Below are positions 1 to 6,756 of a DNA stretch of 16,763 nt, in pieces. A model generated the notes under the pieces. That model was not told the origin of the DNA, did not search any database, and saw only the letters and a program-made list of their open reading frames with translations. The translations under genes and the position numbers were made by a program. Within the stretch, counting starts at the first letter, position 1, and every line of letters starts with the position of its first letter. The stretch comes from UBA7398 sp963978235 (lineage in GTDB: Bacteria; Actinomycetota; Actinomycetes; Nanopelagicales; Nanopelagicaceae). Location: the NCBI GenBank assembly GCA_963978235.1, contig CAXBQM010000020.1, forward strand, positions 1-16,763. The letters run 5' to 3'.

Positions 1-1229
1 ACCTCACCAATCAGGAAACCGGAAGCAGCACCACGCTTTCCGTTGCTGAAATGGAGTCTGGCCGTTCCCGTAACGTTGTCTGGAATAAGCAGGAACCAGC
101 AGCTAAACAGCCTGCTGTCGAAAGTGTTGCTGAACCAGCACCAGCACAACAAAACGAACAACAAAATATTCCTGAAAATATTTCAACTGAATATTTAAAT
201 AAAAAGGGCATAATAATTGCTGGAGGAACTAATTTAGAATACGAAAATTATGTTTCAGAAATAAGCCAAGCATTAGATTGGCCCGTAATTGTTGAACCAC
301 CACATATTTGTGTTGGTGACAATATGATTTCAAATTCGTCTGTGTCATTGCAATCTAAAAATCAGGAATTAAAACCAGAAGTAGTTTTAACAATTGGTCG
401 TACTGGATTATCTAGGCAAGTTAATCAATTAATTAAGGAAACTAAAGTCGTTTTATCTTGTGCTGTACCAAGTGTAATTACAAATTCGTTAGCAAAACAA
501 AAAATAGGTGGCTTATTTAAAATTCCAGCTAAACAAAATAATACAGAGTGGAAAAATTCTTGGATAAACCATGGAAAAATGGTTTTTGAGAAAATTCAAA
601 AAATGTTAAGTAGTTTTTCTCCAATTTCAAGTCTTCACGTTGTCGATTTATTAATAAGAAAACTACCAATAGATTCACATATTCATCTTTCTTCAAGTTT
701 TGCTGCGAGAGATTTTGATCTTTTGATCTCAAATGAATATCAATCTCCATTTTCAAATGGCAAAGTTAGTGTGTCCATGAACAGAGGAGTAAATGGAATT
801 GATGGAGTTGTATCAACTGCAATTGGGGCTGCATTGGTAAATAAAAAATCGACTTTTGCATTCTTAGGAGATATTGCAACTATTCATGATTTAAATAGTT
901 TTGTGATTCCAAAATTAGAAAAAATACCTAACATTACTTTTATAATTTGCGATAACAATGGTGGCGGAATATTTTCGACGCTTCCGCAACGAGGAGTAAG
1001 TGGTTTTGAGAAAGTATTTGGCACTCCACATAATCTTGATATTGCCAAGATTGCGACAAGCTATGGGATATCAAGTACCGTTATTAAGACGTCGTCTGAT
1101 CTTCGTCATGAAATATCTCATCACTCCAATGGCATACGAATTGTTGTCGCAAAGATGCCCAATCGCGAGAGCAATGCTGATTCAATTGCCGCCGTCTACA
1201 AGAAATATGCGGAGTTAGTGGCCCTCTAG
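1..1229 (+). CDS. menD: MenD, SEPHCHC synthase, 5'-truncated by the window edge
   Basis: Thiamine-diphosphate enzyme that condenses isochorismate with 2-oxoglutarate to 2-succinyl-5-enolpyruvyl-6-hydroxy-3-cyclohexene-1-carboxylate, the first committed step of menaquinone synthesis in the cytosol. The frame is open from base 3 and about 408 residues are visible. The N-terminal pyrimidine-binding domain lies upstream, so the ATG at 51 is internal. The central domain spans about 205-560, with the family-type pieces WPVIVEPP and TIGRTGLSRQV. The C-terminal ThDP domain carries AARDFDLL (about 700-723), NRGVNGIDG (from 780), GDIATIHDLN (about 867-896) and DNNGGGIF (about 951-974). Those include the substrate-binding arginines and the Asp/Asn that hold Mg-ThDP. 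An Ala/Pro/Gln-rich linker lies at 96-167. Bases 155-960 are far more AT-rich than both flanks (see findings). The 3' end overlaps convergent menF by 15 nt. The identity is firm; the missing N-terminus cannot be judged. Confidence 0.93.
   Translation, partial: LTNQETGSSTTLSVAEMESGRSRNVVWNKQEPAAKQPAVESVAEPAPAQQNEQQNIPENISTEYLNKKGIIIAGGTNLEYENYVSEISQALDWPVIVEPPHICVGDNMISNSSVSLQSKNQELKPEVVLTIGRTGLSRQVNQLIKETKVVLSCAVPSVITNSLAKQKIGGLFKIPAKQNNTEWKNSWINHGKMVFEKIQKMLSSFSPISSLHVVDLLIRKLPIDSHIHLSSSFAARDFDLLISNEYQSPFSNGKVSVSMNRGVNGIDGVVSTAIGAALVNKKSTFAFLGDIATIHDLNSFVIPKLEKIPNITFIICDNNGGGIFSTLPQRGVSGFEKVFGTPHNLDIAKIATSYGISSTVIKTSSDLRHEISHHSNGIRIVVAKMPNRESNADSIAAVYKKYAELVAL
96..167 (+). other. Low-complexity Ala/Pro/Gln/Glu linker inside MenD
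   Basis: About 24 codons made almost only of Ala, Pro, Gln, Glu, Val and Asn (for example PAAKQPAVES and EPAPAQQNEQQ). It sits just before the central MenD domain, which begins near GIIIAGG (about 207). This is where the link between the ThDP pyrimidine domain and the central domain is expected. It is probably a flexible interdomain linker. Length variation here would not be expected to disturb the active site. Confidence 0.6.
155..960 (+). other. AT-rich island within menD
   Basis: Hand counts give 235 G+C of 780 bases (30%) for 181-960. The flanks are richer: 66 of 120 (55%) for 1-120 and 76 of 180 (42%) for 961-1140. Arginine codons change as well. Four of the five in the island are AGA or AGG, while all those I checked in menD on either side are CGN. 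The reading frame is unbroken and the MenD motifs are intact, so this is a compositional feature of a functional-looking gene and not a decayed region. Confidence 0.75.
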
Positions 1230-2429
1230 CGCGCGGCGCATTGGAAGTAGTTTTGCTTGGCTTTCTGCATATTCACTCTGTGGGTCTGATTCACTGACAA
1301 TTCCACAACCAGCAAAGAGTCGAATTGATTGATGCGAGGTGTTGATCTGTCCGCATCGGAGGGCTATGCCAAGCTCGCCATCACCGCGAGCGTCAATCCA
1401 GCCTATGGGGCCGGCGTATCTTCCTCGAGAGATTCCTTCAATGTCATTAATTAACTTCTTTGCCGATGGAGTAGGTGTGCCACAGACTGCTGCTGATGGA
1501 TGAAGTCGTTTCACTAATTCGAAAATATCTGCCGGGCTTGCTGAATCAATTAATACTCCAGTGACATCTGTTGCTAAATGCATAACGTTTGCTAAATGCA
1601 GAACAAATGGTGATTCTGGAACGTTTGTTGAAGAACAGAGTGGAGCGAGAACATCACCGACAGAACGAACAGCGTATTCATGCTCTTCCAAATCTTTTGA
1701 TGATCGCGCTAATGAAGCAGCAAGCGCCAAATCTTTTTCATCGTCGCCAGTTTTACGAATAGTTCCAGCAAGTATTCGAGATGTGACCAGAGATTTAGAG
1801 AGGCGAACGAGAAGTTCTGGTGTTGCACCAATTAATCCGGCGTGTGAAAAGACCCAGGTCGAGGGATATTCATCTGCAAGGTTTCGGAGAATTCGGCGAA
1901 CATTTAATGGTGTGTCAGTAGCGCAATCAATAAATCGTGCGAGAACTACTTTCTCGACCTCATTTGATTTGATTGCTGAAATAGCAGTGGCAACGCGAGA
2001 TCTCCATTCATCACCATTGCTGCCACTCCATTGAAGAGTGAGTGGCTCATTAAGATTGGGTTGGGAAGTAATTTCTGGTTGCTTATCGCCGATCCAGGTA
2101 ATCCATGATTTACCGTTTTTTTGCCCAATTAATACTTGCGGAATTATGAGAACAGACTCTTCAGTCTCTGAAAATGAGAACGAAGTAAAGAGGATAGGAC
2201 CAGTACCACTGCCATGCACATTGTTGTGAATATCAAGTTGCTGAACTTCATTTCGCCACCATTCACGGGCTTTTTCGAAGCGATCTGAACCAGTAAGTGT
2301 GAACCGTTTGTATTCACCGAAGCCGATAAGTCCTTCGTTATTGCGAACCCATGATGTTGCAGGAAGGTCATTAATTGCGATGTCGAGAAGTGGCGGATGT
2401 TCGCCAAGAATCTCGGTAGTTATTCGCAT
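1215..2429 (-). CDS. menF: MenF, menaquinone-type isochorismate synthase
   Basis: Chorismate-utilising enzyme of 404 residues that isomerises chorismate to isochorismate, the substrate of MenD. The C-terminal half has the family signatures in order: KVVLAR with the probable general base K160, GATPELLV (201-208), LAGTIRKTG, LHPSAAVCGTPTP, GRYAGPIGWID, GDGELGIALRC, and FAGCGIVSES followed by SDPQSEYAES, which supplies Mg-binding acids. The N-terminal half is the variable region of the family. The length fits MenF/EntC/DhbC proteins of about 370-430 residues. The ATG at 2429 follows an AGAGGG Shine-Dalgarno sequence (2434-2439 on the + strand). Sequence alone does not separate MenF from siderophore-type EntC. 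Its place beside menD and menG argues for menaquinone. It converges on menD, overlapping it by 15 nt, and diverges from menG. Confidence 0.92.
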   Translation of the reverse strand: MRITTEILGEHPPLLDIAINDLPATSWVRNNEGLIGFGEYKRFTLTGSDRFEKAREWWRNEVQQLDIHNNVHGSGTGPILFTSFSFSETEESVLIIPQVLIGQKNGKSWITWIGDKQPEITSQPNLNEPLTLQWSGSNGDEWRSRVATAISAIKSNEVEKVVLARFIDCATDTPLNVRRILRNLADEYPSTWVFSHAGLIGATPELLVRLSKSLVTSRILAGTIRKTGDDEKDLALAASLARSSKDLEEHEYAVRSVGDVLAPLCSSTNVPESPFVLHLANVMHLATDVTGVLIDSASPADIFELVKRLHPSAAVCGTPTPSAKKLINDIEGISRGRYAGPIGWIDARGDGELGIALRCGQINTSHQSIRLFAGCGIVSESDPQSEYAESQAKLLPMRRALEGH

Positions 2430-2499
2430 CTCACCCTCTTAAACGGTATGGAAACTCTTCTAATTTGTGACATCAGCGTACTACCGCAAAGATAGGAGC
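2430..2499. promoter_or_regulatory. Divergent menF / menG intergenic region
   Basis: This 70-bp gap must hold both promoters if each gene is transcribed from here. On the minus strand a weak candidate reads GTCACA, 17 nt, TACCGT, but its start point would fall very close to the menF Shine-Dalgarno sequence. That makes it doubtful. Its -35 shares bases 2466-2470 with the better-supported menG -35. I saw no convincing palindrome for a regulator. Confidence 0.35.
2465..2493 (+). promoter_or_regulatory. Probable menG promoter giving a leaderless transcript
   Basis: A -35-like TTGTGA (2465-2470) is followed by a 17-nt spacer and a -10-like AAAGAT (2488-2493). The GTG start begins 6 nt later at 2500, which is where transcription itself should begin. 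Spacer length and -10-to-start distance match the nuoA promoter exactly. AGGAG at 2494-2498 lies only 1 nt before the GTG, too close to work as a normal Shine-Dalgarno site, which favours the leaderless reading. Confidence 0.5.
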
Positions 2500-3207
2500 G
2501 TGAACTCGGAGAACAATCGCGCTGATCTCAATAAGAAGCCAGAAGAAGTGTCGGCGATGTTTGATGCAGTTGCGCGACGTTATGACATCGCTAATGACAT
2601 TTTAAGTTTGGGACAGACGAAGCGTTGGCGTAAGAGAGTAACGAAACTTATTGCACCGAGCGTTGGAATGAGAATTCTAGATTTGGCGGCAGGTACTGGT
2701 TCTTCAAGTGAACCACTTGCAAAAAAGGGTGCTGCCGTTACTGCGTTAGATTTTTCGGAAGGAATGTTGGCGGCAGGTCGAAAAAAGCGTTCCTATATTG
2801 ATTTTGTTCATGGCGACGCTCTTGCTCTGCCATTTGAGGATAACTATTTTGATGTCACAACAATTTCCTTTGGTTTACGCAATACTCAAGATTATGAAAA
2901 AGCTTTAGTGGAAGCACTCAGAGTTACGAAACCCGGCGGACGAATGTTCGTAGTCGAATTCTCACAGCCAACGTTTGGACCATTTCGCTATATCTATATG
3001 AATTACTTGATGAAAGCGTTACCGGCGATAGCGCGTCGAACCACATCAAATCCAGAGGCCTATATCTATCTCGCGGAATCGATTCGTGCCTGGCCAAATC
3101 AGGAGGAGCTTTCATCGAAAATGAGCGGTAGCGGGTGGCGTGATGTCCACTATGTGAATATGACGGGCGGAGTTGTCGCAGTTCACATTGGGACCAAAGC
3201 CCGTTAA
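2500..3207 (+). CDS. menG: MenG/UbiE, demethylmenaquinone methyltransferase
   Basis: SAM-dependent C-methyltransferase that turns demethylmenaquinone into menaquinone, the last step of the pathway. About 235 residues, the usual size for the actinobacterial enzyme. Family marks in order are MFDAVARRYDIANDILSLG near the N-terminus with WRKR after it, the SAM-binding ILDLAAGTGSS, the acidic strand end TALDFSEGM, GDALALPFED, SFGLRNT, PGGRMFVVEFSQP, and YLAESIRAWPNQEE near the C-terminus. I chose the GTG at 2500 because homologues start a few residues before the RADLxKxPxEV segment and because a promoter-like -10 sits 6 nt upstream. An in-frame GTG at 2467 would add 11 residues with no family resemblance. 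A ubiquinone role is unlikely given menD and menF beside it. It lies 36 bp upstream of nuoA on the same strand. Confidence 0.93.
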   Translation: MNSENNRADLNKKPEEVSAMFDAVARRYDIANDILSLGQTKRWRKRVTKLIAPSVGMRILDLAAGTGSSSEPLAKKGAAVTALDFSEGMLAAGRKKRSYIDFVHGDALALPFEDNYFDVTTISFGLRNTQDYEKALVEALRVTKPGGRMFVVEFSQPTFGPFRYIYMNYLMKALPAIARRTTSNPEAYIYLAESIRAWPNQEELSSKMSGSGWRDVHYVNMTGGVVAVHIGTKAR

Positions 3208-3208
3208 T

Positions 3209-3243
3209 TTTCCATATATTTAAGGCTCACCTAAGATTCGAAC
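3209..3243 (+). promoter_or_regulatory. Probable nuo operon promoter giving a leaderless nuoA transcript
   Basis: The 36-bp gap between menG and nuoA contains TTTCCA (3209-3214, four of six to TTGACA), a 17-nt spacer, and TAAGAT (3232-3237), which fits the actinobacterial TANNNT -10. Six bases later comes the GTG of nuoA at 3244, the expected transcription start. No Shine-Dalgarno sequence precedes the GTG. This may be the only promoter of the operon in the window, although read-through from menG is possible because no terminator hairpin is visible in the gap. Confidence 0.55.
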
Positions 3244-3603
3244 GTGTCGGAATACCTCCCAATCCTCGTTATCGGAGCAATTGGCTTTGGTTTTGCTGCA
3301 TTCTCTGTCGTCGCTGCAGCCCTGACTGGACCTAAGCGCTACAACCGCGCGAAAGCTGCTGCATATGAATGCGGAATCGAACCAAGTCCGCAAGCAGTTG
3401 GTGGCGGTCGTTTCCCCGTGAAGTACTTCTTAACAGCGATGCTCTTTATTATTTTCGATATTGAAATAGTTTTCTTATATCCATGGGCTGTGACATTTGA
3501 TCAACTCGGACTGTTTGGATTAGTTGAAATGTTGCTCTTTATGGGAACCGTATTTGTTGCGTACGCGTATGTGTGGCGTCGCGGCGGACTTGAGTGGGAT
3601 TAA
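3244..3603 (+). CDS. nuoA: NuoA, NADH-quinone oxidoreductase subunit A
   Basis: Small membrane subunit of complex I at the junction of the arms, next to the quinone channel. 119 residues, normal for the family, with three membrane helices at about 5-28, 61-82 and 88-112. Conserved features are YECGIEP, whose Cys43 lies in the mobile loop between helices 1 and 2 close to the quinone site, FPVKYF, and the helix-2 stretch FDIEIVFLYPWA with the family acids D72 and E74. The GTG start at 3244 has no Shine-Dalgarno sequence and lies 6 nt after a -10-like TAAGAT. First gene of the nuo operon; nuoB starts 3 nt after its stop codon. Confidence 0.97.
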   Translation: MSEYLPILVIGAIGFGFAAFSVVAAALTGPKRYNRAKAAAYECGIEPSPQAVGGGRFPVKYFLTAMLFIIFDIEIVFLYPWAVTFDQLGLFGLVEMLLFMGTVFVAYAYVWRRGGLEWD

Positions 3604-3606
3604 TAC

Positions 3607-4164
3607 GTGGGCTTAGAAGAGAAATTACCGAGCGGCTTTCTTCTCACAACAGTTGAGAAACTTGCTGGCTATATTCGTAAGAATTCACTCTGGCCAGCAA
3701 CATTTGGATTGGCTTGCTGCGCGATTGAAATGATGGCAGTGACAACTGCGCGCCATGATCTCTCTCGATTCGGTATGGAAGTTTTTCGTGGTTCACCACG
3801 ACAAGCAGATTTGATGATTGTTGCTGGTCGAGTTTCAAACAAAATGGCTCCGGTTCTTCGACAGGTGTATGACCAAATGTCAGAGCCAAAATGGGTATTA
3901 GCGATGGGCGCGTGTGCATCATCGGGCGGTATGTTTAATAACTACGCCATTGTGCAAGGCGTTGACCATATTGTTCCAGTAGATATTTATTTACCAGGTT
4001 GTCCACCACGTCCAGAAATGTTGATGGATGCAATTATCAAATTGCATGAATCAATTAAGGATGCAAAGTTAGGTGTTAATCGCGAGAAAATTATTCGTGA
4101 AGTTGAAGCGGCCGCGCTTTCTGCTAAGCCCACCCATCAAATTCCAGTATTTGGAGCCAATTAA
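3607..4164 (+). CDS. nuoB: NuoB, complex I subunit with cluster N2
   Basis: Peripheral subunit that carries the [4Fe-4S] cluster N2, the last electron carrier before the quinone. 185 residues. The ligand cysteines are all present: the tandem pair C37-C38 in GLACCAIEMM, C103 in MGACASSGG and C132 in LPGCPPRPE. Other family segments are RHDLSRFGMEVFRGSPRQADL and GRVSNKM. The GTG start at 3607 has no clear Shine-Dalgarno sequence and lies 3 nt after the nuoA stop, so translation probably depends on ribosomes finishing nuoA. Its stop overlaps the nuoC ATG by one base (TAATG). Confidence 0.97.
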   Translation: MGLEEKLPSGFLLTTVEKLAGYIRKNSLWPATFGLACCAIEMMAVTTARHDLSRFGMEVFRGSPRQADLMIVAGRVSNKMAPVLRQVYDQMSEPKWVLAMGACASSGGMFNNYAIVQGVDHIVPVDIYLPGCPPRPEMLMDAIIKLHESIKDAKLGVNREKIIREVEAAALSAKPTHQIPVFGAN

Positions 4165-4799
4165 TGGAACAACGCGGCTCATTTGGAGTTAAAGGAACTG
4201 GCGATACGTCTGGCTATGGCGGACTTGTTCGAACCAAAGTAAATCCCGGTTCATCAGAACGGCCATATGGTTCTTATTTTGATGATGTTGCAGATGAATT
4301 AGAGCGCGCATTTCCGCAATTTAATCAAGCGATCGAAAGAGTGGTTGTCGATCGAGGCGAGCTCACTCTTTTCATTAAAAAAGATCATCTCTTTGCAACT
4401 GCAAAAGCGTTACGTGATGTTGATTCACTTCGATTTGAAATGTGCCTCTCTGTCAGCGGAGCGCATTATCCAGATGAAAAAGATCGTGAACTTCATGTTG
4501 TGTATCACTTGCTTTCCATGACTCACAATCGACGAATTCGACTTGAAGTCGCACTGCCAGATTCACACCCGCATGTTCAATCGCTGGTTGAAGTATGGGG
4601 CGGAACAAATTGGCATGAGCGCGAAACGTGGGACATGTTTGGAATTATTTTTGATGGCCATCCTGCTTTAACAAGAATTTTGATGCCAGATGATTGGCAA
4701 GGTCATCCGCAACGAAAAGATTATCCACTTGGTGGTATTCCAGTTGAATATCACGGTGCAACAACTCCGCCACCAGAAGAGCGGAGGAGTTACCGATGA
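4164..4799 (+). CDS. nuoC: NuoC, complex I 30-kDa-type subunit
   Basis: Peripheral-arm subunit that packs against NuoD and NuoB and carries no cofactor. 211 residues. The N-terminal GDTSGYGGLV and the following RPYGSYFDDVADEL are the glycine-rich extension usual in Actinobacteria. The core contains SGAHYPD, HVVYHLLSM and the family signature ERETWDMFGIIFDGHP (about 152-167), then RILMPDDWQGHPQRKDYPLGG. NuoC is separate from NuoD, unlike the fused NuoCD of enterobacteria. GGAG at 4153-4156 lies 7 nt before the ATG. The stop overlaps the nuoD ATG (ATGA). Confidence 0.96.
   Translation: MEQRGSFGVKGTGDTSGYGGLVRTKVNPGSSERPYGSYFDDVADELERAFPQFNQAIERVVVDRGELTLFIKKDHLFATAKALRDVDSLRFEMCLSVSGAHYPDEKDRELHVVYHLLSMTHNRRIRLEVALPDSHPHVQSLVEVWGGTNWHERETWDMFGIIFDGHPALTRILMPDDWQGHPQRKDYPLGGIPVEYHGATTPPPEERRSYR
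4783..4789 (+). promoter_or_regulatory. Strong Shine-Dalgarno site of nuoD
   Basis: GGAGGAG lies 6 nt before the nuoD ATG, inside the end of nuoC. It fixes the nuoD start and allows initiation independent of coupling to nuoC. Confidence 0.75.
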
Positions 4800-6130
4800 C
4801 ATTCGATCCATACGCATCTACTCGTGAAACTACAGAAGGAACTGTGTATTCGGTTACCGGCGGTGACTGGGATTCCATGGTTACTGAAATTGGTAAAACA
4901 AAAGAAGAGCGCGTTGTCGTCAATATGGGGCCACAACATCCTTCAACACATGGCGTGCTTCGATTAATTCTCGAACTTGAAGGTGAAACCGTCACTGAAG
5001 CGCGAGCAGGTATTGGCTTCCTTCATACCGGTATTGAAAAGAACTGCGAATATCGCACCTGGACACAAGGCGTCACCTTCGTGACACGAATGGATTACCT
5101 CTCACCAATTTTTAACGAGACGGCTTACTGCCTTGCTGTAGAAAAATTGTTGGGAATTACTAATGACATTCCAGAACGCGCATCAGTAATTCGCGTCATG
5201 ATGATGGAACTCAATCGAATTTCATCCCATATGGTTGCGTTAGGTACTGGAGCGTTGGAACTCGGTGCACTTACTCCAGTGTTCTTTGCATTCCGAGATC
5301 GAGAACGAGTTCTCGATATTTTCGAATCCGCATCTGGTCTTCGTATGAACATGGCATATATCCGCCCAGGTGGCGTGCAACAAGATTTGCCAGCAGGTTC
5401 AGTCGAGCGAATCCGTAACGATGTCAAAGAGATGCGTAAGTCTTTCAAAGATAACGCAACGCTTTTAGTTGGAAACAGTATTTGGATGAAGCGAATGAAA
5501 GATGTTGGCTACTTAGATCTTGCCGGTTGCACAACGCTTGGCATTACTGGCCCAATTCTTCGCGCAACTGGCATGCCATGGGATCTCCGTAAAACTCAGC
5601 CTTATTGCGGTTACGAAAATTATAATTTTGATGTCATTACAAATGACTCTGCTGATTCATACGGACGATTCCTTGTTCGCGTAGAAGAGCTAGAGCAATC
5701 GCTACGAATAATTGAACAATGTTGTGACAAATTAGATGCACTCGATGGTGCACCAGTAATGGTTGCTGATAAGAAAATTGCCTGGCCAGCGCAACTTGCA
5801 CTTGGCGCAGATGGTCTTGGAAATTCACTCAACCATATCCGCGAAATTATGGGCACCTCAATGGAAGCGCTAATCCATCACTTTAAGCTCGTTACCGAAG
5901 GTTTCCGAGTTCCGGCTGGTCAGGTATATGCCGCTGTTGAATCACCTCGCGGTGAACTCGGCGCACATGTTGTATCAGATGGCGGAACACATCCTTATCG
6001 AGTGCACTTCCGCGATCCATCTTTTAATAATCTCCAATCAACTGCAGCGATGTGTGAAGGCGGACAAGTTGCTGACGTGATTGCCTCGGTTGCATCAATT
6101 GATCCAGTGATGGGTGGTGTTGATCGCTAA
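4796..6130 (+). CDS. nuoD: NuoD, complex I 49-kDa-type subunit
   Basis: Core peripheral subunit that forms the quinone-reduction cavity with NuoB. 444 residues, typical of the unfused protein. The extra N-terminus with VTGGDWD is common in Actinobacteria. The quinone-site loop NMGPQHPSTHGVLR has the conserved H48 and H52. Next come GFLHTGIEKNCEYRTWTQ, MMMELNRISSHM, GARxxxAY-like RMNMAYIRPGGV and the Leu-rich GCTTLGITGPILRATG. The C-terminus has PRGELG, HPYRVHFRDPSFNNLQ and ends DPVMGGVDR, as in homologues. The protein descends from the large subunit of NiFe hydrogenases but lacks their metal-binding cysteines. The stop overlaps nuoE as TAATG. Confidence 0.97.
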   Translation: MTFDPYASTRETTEGTVYSVTGGDWDSMVTEIGKTKEERVVVNMGPQHPSTHGVLRLILELEGETVTEARAGIGFLHTGIEKNCEYRTWTQGVTFVTRMDYLSPIFNETAYCLAVEKLLGITNDIPERASVIRVMMMELNRISSHMVALGTGALELGALTPVFFAFRDRERVLDIFESASGLRMNMAYIRPGGVQQDLPAGSVERIRNDVKEMRKSFKDNATLLVGNSIWMKRMKDVGYLDLAGCTTLGITGPILRATGMPWDLRKTQPYCGYENYNFDVITNDSADSYGRFLVRVEELEQSLRIIEQCCDKLDALDGAPVMVADKKIAWPAQLALGADGLGNSLNHIREIMGTSMEALIHHFKLVTEGFRVPAGQVYAAVESPRGELGAHVVSDGGTHPYRVHFRDPSFNNLQSTAAMCEGGQVADVIASVASIDPVMGGVDR

Positions 6131-6756
6131 TGCCATTCACTCAAGAAGATAACGCGTTGATGGATTCCATCATTGCTCGTTATCCACGTTCGCGTTCTGC
6201 AATCATGCCATTACTTCATTTGGCACAAGCGCGAGATGGTTATGTCACCAATGATTCCATCAACACCATTGCTGCGAAATTAAACCTTGAAGCTGCAGAA
6301 GTTACTGCGGTATCAACGTTCTACACTCAATATAAATCTGCACCGGTTGGCGAGTATCACGTTGGTGTCTGCATCAACACGCTCTGCGCAGTAATGGGTG
6401 GCGATGCAATTTATGAAGCAGTCGCAGAACATTTAGGAATTGGAAATGGCGAAACAACTACGGATGGGAAAGTTTCGTTAGAGCGAATTGAATGCAATGC
6501 GGCTTGTGATTATGCACCTGTAGTGATGGCGAATTGGGAGTTCTATGACAACCAGACTCCACAATCTGCAAAAGAATTAGTCGACAGCATGCGAAGTGGA
6601 AATCCGATTCCACCAACTCGTGGTCCAAAAAAACTTCCTACCTGGAAAGAAAATTCAGCAGTGCTAGCAGGAATAAATGACGGCCGAGCCGGCGAAGGCG
6701 TTAATGCTGGTCCTGCAACGCTCTTGGGAATTAATGCCAAGAAAGAAGGTAAGTAA
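6130..6756 (+). CDS. nuoE: NuoE, complex I 24-kDa-type [2Fe-2S] subunit
   Basis: Subunit of the NADH-input module carrying the off-path [2Fe-2S] cluster N1a. 208 residues. Residues 10-70 form the helical thioredoxin-fold entry (LLHLAQARDGYV and AVSTFYTQY). The ligands are C81 and C86 in VCINTLC, and C122 and C126 in ECNAACDYAPVV, giving the standard C-x4-C and C-x3-C spacing. The last 50 or so residues (PIPPTRGPKKLPTW onward) form a Pro/Lys-rich tail beyond the fold, as in other actinobacterial NuoE. Only weak purine tracts precede the ATG, which overlaps the nuoD stop (TAATG), so coupled translation is likely. Confidence 0.96.
   Translation: MPFTQEDNALMDSIIARYPRSRSAIMPLLHLAQARDGYVTNDSINTIAAKLNLEAAEVTAVSTFYTQYKSAPVGEYHVGVCINTLCAVMGGDAIYEAVAEHLGIGNGETTTDGKVSLERIECNAACDYAPVVMANWEFYDNQTPQSAKELVDSMRSGNPIPPTRGPKKLPTWKENSAVLAGINDGRAGEGVNAGPATLLGINAKKEGK

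Noticed and set aside
51..53. ATG as the start of menD
   Set aside because: The frame is open to the window edge, and the ThDP pyrimidine domain that MenD needs would be missing from a protein starting here. It is an internal Met of a truncated gene.
1561..2034. 157-codon + strand open frame within menF
   Set aside because: It lies wholly antisense to conserved menF sequence. The product is Arg/Ser-rich with no motif or ribosome-binding site.
2467..2469. GTG at 2467 as the menG start
   Set aside because: It adds 11 residues without family resemblance, has no Shine-Dalgarno sequence, and overlaps the -35 that fits the GTG at 2500.
2466..2481. Possible CRP/GlxR-type site beginning TGTGA
   Set aside because: The matching TCACA half at the required distance is absent.
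2494..2498. AGGAG as the menG Shine-Dalgarno site
   Set aside because: It lies only 1 nt from the GTG, too close for ribosome placement. The leaderless reading explains the region better.
3208..3231. AT-rich run after menG as a terminator
   Set aside because: No stem with a following T-run can be drawn. It reads better as the spacer and -35 area of the nuo promoter.
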